IMG/VR virus record: IMGVR_UViG_3300042691_020932
Span: 1-64,000 of that record
DNA: 64,000 nt
Reading direction: 5' to 3' (one strand)
Source: a virus
Position 1 is the stretch's first letter, and every line of letters begins with the position of its first letter. The notes below the pieces were generated by a model that had not been told where the DNA came from, did no database searches, and saw nothing but the letters and a program-made list of their open reading frames with translations. Both the position numbers and the translations under genes were made by a program. Shown piece by piece: positions 26,734-36,675 of the stretch.

Positions 26734-28461
26734 TTAAAAAATAAGATTCATCAACTTACTTAATGCACTATTTATAGAAACAATATTCTGCTTAAGACGA
26801 ACATCACTCATACCACCCATTCCACCACCACCACCGCCGCCACCGCCCATTCCACCACCGCCACCGCCACCGCCGCCGCCACCGCCGCCACCACCGCCGC
26901 CACCGCCCATTCCACCACCGCCACCACCACCGCCGCCGCCACCACCGCCACCGCCGCCGCCACCGCCGCCACCACCGCCGCCACCGCCCATTCCACCACC
27001 GCCACCACCGCCGCCGCCGCCACCACCGCCGCCGCCACCGCCCATTCCACCACCGCCACCACCGCCGCCGCCACCGCCCATTCCACCACCGCCACCACCT
27101 CCAGATGGTGCTGGACCACCCATCGCACCACCGCCGCCGCCACCGCCCATTCCACCACCGCCAGACGGTGCTCCTCCCATTTGACCAGCAGTGCCAGTAC
27201 TGACTCTGCTATCACTATCCCGCACTGCCACTTTATTATCCTTACCTATTACTGTTTTTTCACCATGTTTGATATTGCCGGTACTGACTTGAATATTTGC
27301 ATTCTTTGCATACTCACTTTTGTTAATTTGATTAACAACTTTCTGTTGTTGTTTTGCAGTCATATCTGCATCAATTATTTTTCTCAGGTCTTTGGAAAGA
27401 CCAGCATCTTTTGCAATTTCTTTTAGTCTGTTTGCACCACCATCATATAGTTGCTTAGTATTATAATTATAATAAACTGTAGTAGGTGGTGGTGGTGGTG
27501 ATGGTTGGTTTGGAGAACTTACTGGTGGAGCTGGTGGTTGAGGAATAAACGATCCACCGCCACCACCGCCACCGCCACCACCGCCACCGCCACCACCGCC
27601 GCCATCATCAGATGGTGGAAACCCTGGGTTAAATGGATAATCTGGTTCGTTACCAGGTCCACCTATAACATTAATTACCTGAGTAATATTAGTTTCAACT
27701 CTTACTGGTCTTGTAACAATAACATTCTCCTGAACCATATTAACTTTACCTTCGGCATAATAATTCTCTTCTGCCGCCGTTGTATATGTACCAACAACTA
27801 GAGAATTATTTCTGCTACTTGTTAATCTAAAAGGTCTAGTTCCTGCTTGGAAAACGGGATTAACATCAACGTTTGGGTTTGGAATAAAAAATGAACCAAT
27901 AACAACACCTTCATCATTAGTTACCAACTTAACATCAGTAACAACAGCCTCTGCTTTACTGGTAGAACCTCTTAATTTCATACCATTGGCAATGTATCCA
28001 AGAAAATCTGATGTTCTGTCGGATAAACTAAAAGTATCTACATTTAAAATAGTTGAGGTTGATGAATAATTTTCGGGAATTATTAAATTGGAATTATATG
28101 GATTTACATCAAAAATATCTTGGGGATTTGTATAATCCCCATACTTATGATTTTGTTTTGCCACTCTAAATCTAATAGTTGGCAAACTTGGGGAATCAAA
28201 AGAACCAATAACAGTTTCTGAAACTTGAAAGACTCCACTCGTCATTCTAATTTCAATTAGTTTTGGGACAACAAATGAATTAACATCAACTCCATTAAAA
28301 AATGCAAAAACCCTTGTCAAAGGTTTCATTCTTTTTGAAATAAATTCAATATTCCTGGACCTCATATAAGGTAGGATTTTAGTATCTAAAACCCTATCTC
28401 CAAAAGATACTGTTTTAGATACTGGTTCTTTATTAGGTGTTGGTGGTTTTACTATCGACAT
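26734..28461 (-). CDS. Polyglycine structural protein with truncated S74 domain (575 aa)
   Basis: Residues 1-240 (SVSFGDRVLDTKILPYMRSRNIEF, NYSSTSTILNVDTFSLSDRTS, GSFFIPNPNVDVNP) correspond to a module that, as I recall, usually follows the DUF4815 part in cyanophage structural proteins. After a Pro-rich linker there is a first run of about 18 Gly and then, from about residue 420, more than 120 residues that are almost all Gly interrupted by single Met. The end, SDVRLKQNIVSINSALSKL, is the start of an S74 chaperone domain that stops after 25 residues. Probably a tail fibre or adhesin whose chaperone half is encoded by the next frame. Confidence 0.82.
   Translation of the reverse strand: MSIVKPPTPNKEPVSKTVSFGDRVLDTKILPYMRSRNIEFISKRMKPLTRVFAFFNGVDVNSFVVPKLIEIRMTSGVFQVSETVIGSFDSPSLPTIRFRVAKQNHKYGDYTNPQDIFDVNPYNSNLIIPENYSSTSTILNVDTFSLSDRTSDFLGYIANGMKLRGSTSKAEAVVTDVKLVTNDEGVVIGSFFIPNPNVDVNPVFQAGTRPFRLTSSRNNSLVVGTYTTAAEENYYAEGKVNMVQENVIVTRPVRVETNITQVINVIGGPGNEPDYPFNPGFPPSDDGGGGGGGGGGGGGGGGGSFIPQPPAPPVSSPNQPSPPPPPTTVYYNYNTKQLYDGGANRLKEIAKDAGLSKDLRKIIDADMTAKQQQKVVNQINKSEYAKNANIQVSTGNIKHGEKTVIGKDNKVAVRDSDSRVSTGTAGQMGGAPSGGGGMGGGGGGGAMGGPAPSGGGGGGGMGGGGGGGGGGGMGGGGGGGGGGGGGGGGGMGGGGGGGGGGGGGGGGGGGGGGGGGGMGGGGGGGGGGGGGGGGGGGMGGGGGGGGGMGGMSDVRLKQNIVSINSALSKLMNLIF
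26769..26776 (-). promoter_or_regulatory. Internal late promoter (TATAAATA) upstream of the S74 fragment
   Basis: Perfect minus-strand TATAAATA inside the last codons of the 575-residue gene, 37 bases upstream of the ATG of the 84-residue S74 fragment. It could allow the fragment to be made alone; chance use of Ile-Asn codons is the alternative. Confidence 0.5.
26811..27176 (-). repeat. Low-complexity polyglycine-coding repeat
   Basis: About 365 bases made of GGT/GGC/GGG codons on the minus strand, with unit blocks ending in ATG (Met). A second shorter run lies at about 27558-27605. The G+C content is far above that of the surrounding genes. Such tracts are prone to slippage, so the length may vary between isolates or be misassembled. 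Confidence 0.85.
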
Positions 28462-28515
28462 ATTTTTTATTACCTACAATTTTACTATTAAGTAAATCGT
28501 TTATCTAAGATATTT

Positions 28516-28523
28516 TATTTATG
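28516..28523 (-). promoter_or_regulatory. Late promoter (CATAAATA) of the polyglycine gene
   Basis: Minus-strand CATAAATA in the 75-base gap after the DUF4815 gene, 55 bases upstream of the ATG at 28461. Confidence 0.68.
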
Positions 28524-28536
28524 ATGGATGAACCTC

Positions 28537-31500
28537 TCAACGAATAGTACCCATTCTTGGACCCTTTATACCAAGTCCCATACCAGCACCCATGACTGAA
28601 CCAGTATTGTTTGTTGGTTTACTGAGAATATTTGGATCCTTAATTTGTGGTTTTCCTCTTTCATCCCGTTTATTTCTGCCAGTTAATGGATCTTTTGTTC
28701 TATCAACCAAACCTTTTTTACCTTTTTCTATTTGTGTCCCAACTGTATTTCTAACTTTAATACCTTTTGCATATTCATATTCAAGAACTTGTCTATCTTC
28801 CTCAGTAAATACCGCTGGTCTCATTACTCCTGGTTTATACTTGCCCTTTAATTCTGCATATTTTGCGTCAGATATTATCGCACTACCCATGCTGCCACCG
28901 CCACCGAAGCCACCGCCCATTCCACCACCCATATTTCCACCAGTCTTGTCCTTAGATGGCAATATTACTGGGCCAGCTGGTAGAATTCTTTCTTTGGGAA
29001 ATGGTTTTGCTGCAAGAGGTGGTGCTGCGGGTTGCTTAACTGGTCTTGGATTCACTGGTGAAGATATCGAATTTGCAGGGGATTGTGTCGCAGGTGTTGT
29101 TTTTGGTGGAGCCCAAGTCTCATGAGAATTCCAAGTAACTGGAGCAAGACCTGTTTGTTGGTCTGACTGTGTACTTTGTGTCTGCAGACTAGTTTCTGTA
29201 TATGCGTCACCAATCTCCACAGTGTTTGCTTTCACCCTAACTTGATCTACCCATACGTCAGAAGATGGATATAAATCAATTGTTCCCGTATAAAAATCTT
29301 CGGCAAAGGGATTTACGCTAACTGCCCTAGTTGCATATGGTTGATTTAATAGTCTAACTTCTGTATAATCCAGAGTTACAAGTTGTCCTGTTTTTCTTAC
29401 ACCGGAGCCTATGATATTATTATCAACTCTAGCGTCAGCATTTGGTCTTAATGCTGGACTATTTCTATTTAATTTTATTCTAGATGTTGTTCCTAATTGC
29501 AAATCAAGTGAAGTCGTATAGTGAGTTGGTCTTAATTCCAAATTCTTAGTGTCTATGGAATTTTTAACAATTGTTGATTTATTTTGAGCGATTGTAGTTG
29601 AAAAATTATCAACAAAAAATCCAGATTTAAATCTATTTAAACCATTCTCATCAGTCACTGTAAAATTAGAAGCCTCAATTTCCAAAGCAGAAAGAGAAGT
29701 ATAATACTCTAAATTTTCTATCCTACTTTCAAGTCTTCCAATATCTGCCATAGTATATCTTCTATGTTCTTTCAACTCAACTTCTGCAGTTTCGGCATTG
29801 CAAAGATAAGGTGGAAGATATACCGTCGCTAATTCTAGGGCATCGTCATTTGAAGTTGGAACCTGTGGAATTTCTGCAGGAATTCCATATTTTACATAAA
29901 ATAAACCATTTTTATCCAAAAGTATCTTATCAATTCTTGGTAGGTAAAACGAATAAGTTAATAATATTGATTCGTCTGAAGCCAAAACATCTGATGCGGA
30001 ACTACCTAAAGCGGTAATGTCTCTTCCCAAAAACTCAAATGGCGATCTTGTACCTTCTGTTGCTACTATTGATGACACTCTAGGTCTTATGTCAATAGTA
30101 TCTGTACTTCTTATTTCACCATCTACTAGTTCAACCTCACAAAAATCAAACTGATCGTAAGAATTTGCTGTTGTTATATCTCCAGTATCTGAGAAAGAAA
30201 AACTTGCAGACTCAAAGACTACTTTTAATTTTCTTGTCAGTGTTTTTGTTGTATTTTCCCTGACCAATTTGGAATAATCATAAATCGTTGGTTTTTGATT
30301 ACTATCAAGACGGAACAGAGTAGTTACATTTCTATCACCAACATCAACTGAAGAAACAGTCGCAGTAATTCCACTTTCTCTGAAAGTTATAGTTTCTCCC
30401 TCAATAAAAGTGTTTGAGTTTATATAAACAAACCCTAATTTCAAATCATTTATTTTTTCTACATAAATTCCAATTGCTTTGCTTGTACTACCTATAAACT
30501 CTTCCCCTACTAGTAGATCTCCAACTTTATTTGTTGGGCCATTTAGAGCAGTTAGTACTACGGAAGGTAAATCCGGAGTGTTTGTGTCATTTGACTCAAA
30601 AATTCCATATACTTTTGTAACATCTGGTTCAAGTAAACAAATTTCATTATCTTGCACTCTAGTTCCATATGGATAATTTCCATACACTAGTCCATCATTT
30701 AAGGTGGTTGATCCAATTCCAGAAGCAGATGAACTTGATTTGTCTATTACTAGAACTTTAGCTCTATTTTTATTTTTAATTTTAGACTTTACATTAATTT
30801 TTCTAAGGGTTGCAATTAGTTTAGCATTTCCATTTTCAGTAAGTCCTGTTACAACTAAAGACTTTGACCCATTTGAATAAACAAAATTTTCCTGTCTTAA
30901 TGATTGTGTAGTACCATTCTCTGTTATTAAAACATATCTTTCCTCATCAAATGGTAAAAATGTTTCGTCCGTGTCTGCAGTTAAAGTCTGTGTTGACCCC
31001 TGGGTTATAAGAACATTAAATTGTTTTCTTATAGTTAAGTTTGTTTCGCTTAAATCGACACTTTCTACATTTTTTTTAGGAAGAACAGTGTATAAAGTAT
31101 TATCAATAGAATTTTGAACGTTTGATGATAATACTTTAAAGTCTGATGGATTTATAGCAGTTGTTGGGAGAGCACCATCACATATTCCAATAACTGTTGT
31201 TACACCAACAATGGTTAGTGTTTTTCCAGAAACCGATTGAACTACAGCTAAAGTAGTTGTAGTTAATCCTGGGTTTGAAAATGCAACTAGATTTCCGGTA
31301 GTGACTATTCCAGTAAAAAAGTTTTCTGTGGAAGTTACTATTGAAGTTCCTCCGGATCTTGCTGATATGTTTACCTGATCTAGCTGCAGTGATACGACGG
31401 GAAGAGTGTCGCCTGAGAAAGTATATGCACTTCCTACAGTTCCATATACTGACTGAACCTCATTTATGTTATAACTTCTTGTTTTTTTAATTATTCTGTT

Positions 31501-33132
31501 GTTGTTTTCTCCATTAAAAATTAATTTTTCTCCAATAGAAAAAGTTCCTTTCGTATCATAAACCGTTAAACCCACACCAGCGGCAACAGAATATCGCAAA
31601 AATCCTGATGCACCACTTTGTCTACCTTTTACATGAACCGGTGCAGTTAGTGTTATGGGCTCATTCAAAGTTAACTCAGTATACATCTGAGTATCGTATA
31701 AAGATATATCCCACCTATTTTCTTGTGGTCTTGATGTAGAATATGAACCAGATTCTAGTGCGAAATCATAGACCCTAGATATGCCAATTTCTTTTCCTGC
31801 AGCGGTTGTTGGTGATACCCCCACCCTAGAATCTCTAAGTGTTATATAATAACTTGTACCAAGACCTATAGAAGGAGATCCATGCACCCTATTTAAGGTA
31901 AATGTTGCTCCAGTGGTATAATTTATACTCTGATCAGCTAATGTTTTTGTAGTTCTTGGTTTTTCTATATCAAAAAACCCAGGACTTATTGATTCAATTT
32001 CAAATCCTTTAACATAGGCTTTTGTTGGAGAAATTACATATGTCGCAAGACTTTCGCTTGGTTGATTATTTTCATAAGTTAGTTGATTTTCATTGAAAAT
32101 ACCATCATTACCCTTTAAATTATTTAAACTTTCTTGTAACGTAATTACTGGCGTATTAATATAATAATCGCCAGATTCATCATAAGTTCTTCTTGCAATT
32201 TCTTGTGCTAAGATATTATATTCTGGTTTACGGTTTAATTTGAGAAGTTTTCCATCTTCAATTTCCATTAAAACAATAAAATTACTTAAATCGGTACTGT
32301 CTGATGGAATTTGCTCTAATTTTACAAAAATTGATAATCTGTCAGCGCCTGGGGCGGCAAAATTGGAAAATCCTTGAGAGTTATCATTTAAAGTCTCATC
32401 ATCATACGAATCTAGTATTCTTTCGTATATTCTAAGTCCAACTTTGCAAGTTGGTGTCGTCGTGTAAGGAGATACATATAATATACTCGTAGGAACTGAT
32501 ACAAAAAATCCTCTAATAAAGTAAATACCTTCTTCTAGGTATACAGCAGATCCCTTAAAAGTGCTTCCACCGGATAATGTTGTTGCAAATCCTTGTCCTC
32601 TTAATAGATTTAATTCTTCAATATCTTCTTCGTCATCATTTTCTATTGTTTCTGGATTTATTACAATAGTATCATCATCATCTACTAATAAATTTTCTCC
32701 GTCTAGAAATCTAGCTTGACCTACGGTAGATCCTGAAGCAAGGTATTTTACAAATAGTGTAGTATTAACTACGCCGTTTCCTTTTGCAATAAATTCCTGA
32801 ATTACTGCAGTTACTCCACTCGTTTGTCCCTTTATCTGAGTTCCTACAAGGGTATCGAGGTAATAAGTGGAAGGTTTTCCCTGAAAATCATCTTCTAAAA
32901 TTACGGCATTTAAATCATTTTTATATGTTATATTTCCCGGAATAACTACAGAACCTTCTTTGAAAAAATGATTTCCAAATTGTTCGATTTGATTTTGTAG
33001 AATAGACTGTAGAGTAGTTAATTCTCTTGCTTGTACTGGATATCCTGGTTTAAATAATACTCTAAAGAAGTTTTTTTGACTATCATAGTCATCATAATAT
33101 GGTGATATGTTTAAATTAAGCTCTTGTGCCAT
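28537..33132 (-). CDS. DUF4815-type virion structural protein (1531 aa)
   Basis: The N-terminus (LNLNISPYYDDYDSQKNFFR, then VLFKPGYPVQARELTTLQSI) is the DUF4815 signature of large cyanophage baseplate or fibre proteins. The protein has 1531 residues, mostly beta-rich, with a C-terminal Gly/Met patch (about 1405-1425) and a basic tail with LTGRNKRDERGKPQI. It sits directly after gp8 in the order where T4 has gp9/gp10, so a baseplate wedge or short-fibre-connecting role is likely. The following gene carries what is often the C-terminal continuation in related phages, suggesting an ancestral longer protein was divided. Confidence 0.88.
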   Translation of the reverse strand: MAQELNLNISPYYDDYDSQKNFFRVLFKPGYPVQARELTTLQSILQNQIEQFGNHFFKEGSVVIPGNITYKNDLNAVILEDDFQGKPSTYYLDTLVGTQIKGQTSGVTAVIQEFIAKGNGVVNTTLFVKYLASGSTVGQARFLDGENLLVDDDDTIVINPETIENDDEEDIEELNLLRGQGFATTLSGGSTFKGSAVYLEEGIYFIRGFFVSVPTSILYVSPYTTTPTCKVGLRIYERILDSYDDETLNDNSQGFSNFAAPGADRLSIFVKLEQIPSDSTDLSNFIVLMEIEDGKLLKLNRKPEYNILAQEIARRTYDESGDYYINTPVITLQESLNNLKGNDGIFNENQLTYENNQPSESLATYVISPTKAYVKGFEIESISPGFFDIEKPRTTKTLADQSINYTTGATFTLNRVHGSPSIGLGTSYYITLRDSRVGVSPTTAAGKEIGISRVYDFALESGSYSTSRPQENRWDISLYDTQMYTELTLNEPITLTAPVHVKGRQSGASGFLRYSVAAGVGLTVYDTKGTFSIGEKLIFNGENNNRIIKKTRSYNINEVQSVYGTVGSAYTFSGDTLPVVSLQLDQVNISARSGGTSIVTSTENFFTGIVTTGNLVAFSNPGLTTTTLAVVQSVSGKTLTIVGVTTVIGICDGALPTTAINPSDFKVLSSNVQNSIDNTLYTVLPKKNVESVDLSETNLTIRKQFNVLITQGSTQTLTADTDETFLPFDEERYVLITENGTTQSLRQENFVYSNGSKSLVVTGLTENGNAKLIATLRKINVKSKIKNKNRAKVLVIDKSSSSASGIGSTTLNDGLVYGNYPYGTRVQDNEICLLEPDVTKVYGIFESNDTNTPDLPSVVLTALNGPTNKVGDLLVGEEFIGSTSKAIGIYVEKINDLKLGFVYINSNTFIEGETITFRESGITATVSSVDVGDRNVTTLFRLDSNQKPTIYDYSKLVRENTTKTLTRKLKVVFESASFSFSDTGDITTANSYDQFDFCEVELVDGEIRSTDTIDIRPRVSSIVATEGTRSPFEFLGRDITALGSSASDVLASDESILLTYSFYLPRIDKILLDKNGLFYVKYGIPAEIPQVPTSNDDALELATVYLPPYLCNAETAEVELKEHRRYTMADIGRLESRIENLEYYTSLSALEIEASNFTVTDENGLNRFKSGFFVDNFSTTIAQNKSTIVKNSIDTKNLELRPTHYTTSLDLQLGTTSRIKLNRNSPALRPNADARVDNNIIGSGVRKTGQLVTLDYTEVRLLNQPYATRAVSVNPFAEDFYTGTIDLYPSSDVWVDQVRVKANTVEIGDAYTETSLQTQSTQSDQQTGLAPVTWNSHETWAPPKTTPATQSPANSISSPVNPRPVKQPAAPPLAAKPFPKERILPAGPVILPSKDKTGGNMGGGMGGGFGGGGSMGSAIISDAKYAELKGKYKPGVMRPAVFTEEDRQVLEYEYAKGIKVRNTVGTQIEKGKKGLVDRTKDPLTGRNKRDERGKPQIKDPNILSKPTNNTGSVMGAGMGLGIKGPRMGTIR

Positions 33133-33138
33133 AATTTT

Positions 33139-34692
33139 TTAAAACTGCAAAACAACTTTAATGTCTTCTCTTTGATTAATCGACCTAGTTATTGATGGTC
33201 TATTATCAATATAAATTATATCTCCAGAGTATTTCTTTACGTCTGGTTTTGATACACCATTAGTAAATACTTGACCAAGATAATATGTCCTACTATTTAT
33301 GACTGTAGATATACCACTAAAACTTGTATCTATTCCCAAAGTAACGGATCCACCATCTATAATTAGTGATCCACCAGATGCGGGTGAAGAAGTAAATTTA
33401 TTTAACTTAAACCCATATGTTGAGGAGGAAGTTCGTGAACCATCTGTATTAAATCCAACCAAAGACTTATCTTGCCAATATTTTAATACTCCAGTGATCT
33501 TATCATATGAGACCACTCTTCCAACTGCAGTTGATCCAATACCAATTGTTTGTCTAACTTGAGTATCTGGAAGAAAAACTGCTGTACTATATCCTATTCC
33601 AGTTAATCTTAATGCATAAATACCACTTGCTTTATCTGCAGTAAGATTAGAATCCGAATCTATATTTTTTGGATTTCTAACCAAACCAATCCTAGCGATT
33701 TGATTTCCTGTGGTAAAAACCGTGTTCTGGTCGCTATTCTCTATTCTAGAATGTAACAATACCTGATATGCACCCAATTCTCTATATATATCTGCTCCAT
33801 GACCGCCATCTGGAGGAATGATTACATCAAAAGATGGAGTAATAGTTGCAGTTGGAACACCCCCCGCTACTAAATCTACAGTGCCATAAGTATATCCAGA
33901 ACCACCATCTGAAACTGTTACAGAAGAAACTTTGGAATCACCATCAACAACAATAGTTACCTTCGCATCTGAACCATCTCCGTTAATTGGAATATTTGTA
34001 TAAACCGCATTAGCAGTTCCAACACCAACACCACGGTTTTTAATCGTTACGATTTTTATTTGCCCACTTGTTGCGGCATTATTTCTTATGGATGCATTTT
34101 CCGTATTTGTTAACCAGTTTCTTGGTACTGGTATAAAATTTGCAGAATCAAATTTTAATATCTCATTTGGTTTTATTGTAAAAAGATATTTCCATATGTA
34201 CCCATCTCCACTATCGCCCGCTATTCTTGGTTCTAAGTCGGTAAATGTTGGTTGATCCAAAGAAGGCCTACCAAGAAGATTTTCTGGATCTGTCCCATTA
34301 TGTAAACATATATAAACTTTATAATCTTCGTTGACAACATAATAATTTGCGCCGTATAGATGAGTTGCTTCAGATGGTTTTGATGTGTTAGTTCTACTTA
34401 TATCATGTCTATACATATCATAAGTTGTTCCAGACGACCAGACATTCTTTTTTACCACCTGTCTAGCGTCTTCACTAAATATTCTCTTCAATGCAATTAT
34501 AGTATCCCAACAATCATCCTCCTGCTCGAAACTATCTTTTGGCGCAGGGGGACTAAAATCCCAGTTTTCGTTATAATTTGTTGGATTTGGTAGTCCAACA
34601 AATGAATAATAACTATTTTCTCCAGAGTCTAAATCTGAGATAAAATTGTTTGCATTTAAAACTCTAAACTGATTTGTTATAATCGCAGCCAT
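33139..34692 (-). CDS. 8: gp8 baseplate wedge protein
   Basis: Wedge component of the baseplate. It has 517 residues, longer than T4 gp8 (334). The N-terminal part (NQFRVLNANNFISDLDSG, YMYRHD-like region, DLEPRIAGDSGDGYIWKYLF, SANFIPVPRNW) follows the cyanophage gp8 pattern. It contains one GGSGY repeat (VSDGGSGYTYGTVDLVAGG, about residues 250-270). It is downstream of a CATAAATA promoter and ends six bases before the DUF4815 start. Confidence 0.82.
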   Translation of the reverse strand: MAAIITNQFRVLNANNFISDLDSGENSYYSFVGLPNPTNYNENWDFSPPAPKDSFEQEDDCWDTIIALKRIFSEDARQVVKKNVWSSGTTYDMYRHDISRTNTSKPSEATHLYGANYYVVNEDYKVYICLHNGTDPENLLGRPSLDQPTFTDLEPRIAGDSGDGYIWKYLFTIKPNEILKFDSANFIPVPRNWLTNTENASIRNNAATSGQIKIVTIKNRGVGVGTANAVYTNIPINGDGSDAKVTIVVDGDSKVSSVTVSDGGSGYTYGTVDLVAGGVPTATITPSFDVIIPPDGGHGADIYRELGAYQVLLHSRIENSDQNTVFTTGNQIARIGLVRNPKNIDSDSNLTADKASGIYALRLTGIGYSTAVFLPDTQVRQTIGIGSTAVGRVVSYDKITGVLKYWQDKSLVGFNTDGSRTSSSTYGFKLNKFTSSPASGGSLIIDGGSVTLGIDTSFSGISTVINSRTYYLGQVFTNGVSKPDVKKYSGDIIYIDNRPSITRSINQREDIKVVLQF

Positions 34693-34708
34693 TTTTAAGT
34701 TTTTTATT

Positions 34709-34716
34709 TATTTATG
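34709..34716 (-). promoter_or_regulatory. Late promoter of gp8 (CATAAATA)
   Basis: Minus-strand CATAAATA followed by a second AATA, 17 bases upstream of the gp8 ATG. Confidence 0.7.
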
Positions 34717-34718
34717 AG

Positions 34719-36653
34719 TTATACTGCAACCGTACTTAAGGTGCCAGCATCATCTACAATTAAACGGTATTGCGTACCATTGGGCGATGTAAGAATAATA
34801 CCCTGAGATGTATTAATACCAACCTTTACATCACCTATAACATCAAGTGTTTTGCTTGGCGATGTTGAATTAATTCCAACTAAACCATTTGATGTTGTAG
34901 TAATTACAGTTCCACCAGTTCCAACATTAAAAGTAGAAGTTGATGTAACTATACCAGAAACATTTAGATTCTGATAAATTTCTACACCTGCACTATTAAA
35001 TGTGGAATAATTAATCAATCCAGTTTCATCAGTTATTCTTACTTGCTTAGCACCCACTATGACTGGAAAATTACCAGAAATATCTCTTACATGACTGCTT
35101 CTACCACCAACCCATTCATTAGAAGCGTGATAAACTTTAAATGAATTTGAATTACCTAAATTTAATTCTTTGTCATCTATGAAAAATGCGTGATCGGAAA
35201 AATTGACATCATTGTTGAGATATAATGGTTGACTAAAAGTAGAAACCCCAGATACGCTAAGTTGGTTTGCAAAAAATGTAGATCCACTTATCGTATTAAC
35301 AGTAGATAAAGTTGAAACTCCAGAAACATTGAGTTGATCTGAAGATAAATTTGTTACGGTGCAAGCAACTCCAGTGAAATTCGTAATAATACCACTGATA
35401 ATAGACGCATTTGTAATATTTGAATTGGTTAAAGTACTGATGCCACTTGAGTTTATATTGGAAATTGTTAATTGGTTTGAGGTTAATACTTCAGTATCAC
35501 CTATCTTATACGATTTATTCGATGGAATATTTATATTTTCGCTAGATTTTAATGATTCACTGCTGTAGTTCCAAAGGAATGTTTTTCTAATGTTAGTTGA
35601 ACCAATACCAATACCTGAACCATCTAAAAGTAGATCTGTTTCTACAATTGTAGCAATTCCAACTGTAAAATCTCCAATAGTAATCTCTCCAGTAGAAACA
35701 CTAAATTGAGATCCATCAACATAAAGATCTCCCTTTATTCTTAGAGATCCTGTATTATTACCAACTCCAGATGGATCAATAATAATTTCAGAAGGTCCGC
35801 TAATTGTGTTTTGGTTTATATTAATTGCAGAACCTTCGGAACCAACTGAAAATTGGGTTGATGTTATAATACCAGAAGAGATAATATTTGTATTTGAAAT
35901 TGTTACTAGTGTAGATATGCCACTATAATTTAGATTTGATCCATCTAGATTGGATATAGATGCGTTTGTACTAGTTAAACTAGTTACTACTCCACTTCCA
36001 ACATTTAGTGTGGTTAAAGTAGCCGCTATTCCTATTATATTAGCGATATTTCCATTTGTTATCGTAGCAGCAGACCCTGTTACTGTTAAATTTCCAAGAG
36101 TGCAATTTATAATATTTGCATCGGTACTATTAAGGGTTGTTATTGTCGCTGCAGTTCCTGTTAAATTCGTTACTGTTCCACTAGAACTATTAAGCCTTGT
36201 TATAGTACCGGCAGCACTTACTAAATTAGTTACATTATTATTTGTACTGGTTGAATTTGTGACAGTTAAATCCGTTCCAAAATAAGTTGTAATAGTAGCT
36301 GCAGTTCCGGTTAAATTGGTAATGGTGCTATTTGTATTAATAATATTTGCAATTGTACCAAAACCAGAGTTAACTTGACCGTTAAAAGTTACTGATGTCA
36401 CAACACCAGTAAAACTTCCATCACCAGATACAGTCAAAGAACTGCTTGCATTTGTAGTTCCAATACCAACACTTAGTGTGGTGTTAATTCCGGTGGAATT
36501 TTTATTCCAAATACCAACGTTTAAAGTTGCACCATTTCCAAGAAAACTATACAACTCATTAAAATTACTATTAATTTTAATAGCACCAACTAATAGTGTA
36601 TCACCATCACCAACATTGGGAGCAGAACCAGTATTTATCCCTAATTTTGCCAT
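34719..36653 (-). CDS. Repetitive fibre-like structural protein (644 aa)
   Basis: The N-terminal MAKLGINTGSAPNVGDGDTL followed by INSNFNELYSFLG is a common cyanophage fibre or structural-protein start. Residues about 60-260 are made of degenerate 15-20 residue repeats with the motif T-N-L-T-G-T-A-A-T-I-T or close variants, which suggests a beta-solenoid or a triple-stranded fibre. The C-terminus (TTTSNGLVGINSTSPSKTLD) is of the kind seen ahead of S74-like domains, but no S74 domain follows. It lies between the gp7-position giant and gp8. Confidence 0.82.
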   Translation of the reverse strand: MAKLGINTGSAPNVGDGDTLLVGAIKINSNFNELYSFLGNGATLNVGIWNKNSTGINTTLSVGIGTTNASSSLTVSGDGSFTGVVTSVTFNGQVNSGFGTIANIINTNSTITNLTGTAATITTYFGTDLTVTNSTSTNNNVTNLVSAAGTITRLNSSSGTVTNLTGTAATITTLNSTDANIINCTLGNLTVTGSAATITNGNIANIIGIAATLTTLNVGSGVVTSLTSTNASISNLDGSNLNYSGISTLVTISNTNIISSGIITSTQFSVGSEGSAININQNTISGPSEIIIDPSGVGNNTGSLRIKGDLYVDGSQFSVSTGEITIGDFTVGIATIVETDLLLDGSGIGIGSTNIRKTFLWNYSSESLKSSENINIPSNKSYKIGDTEVLTSNQLTISNINSSGISTLTNSNITNASIISGIITNFTGVACTVTNLSSDQLNVSGVSTLSTVNTISGSTFFANQLSVSGVSTFSQPLYLNNDVNFSDHAFFIDDKELNLGNSNSFKVYHASNEWVGGRSSHVRDISGNFPVIVGAKQVRITDETGLINYSTFNSAGVEIYQNLNVSGIVTSTSTFNVGTGGTVITTTSNGLVGINSTSPSKTLDVIGDVKVGINTSQGIILTSPNGTQYRLIVDDAGTLSTVAV

Positions 36654-36675
36654 TGATAGATATACCTTTTTTAGA

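Noticed and set aside
26728-26745. Programmed frameshifting at the T-run between the polyglycine gene and the S74 fragment
   Set aside because: The joint would need a +1 shift, no heptamer of the usual -1 type or downstream structure is seen, and the duplicated helix argues for two separate products or an error.
26808-27215. Minus-strand Ala/Val-rich frame
   Set aside because: It is the shifted reading of the polyglycine codons of the 575-residue gene.
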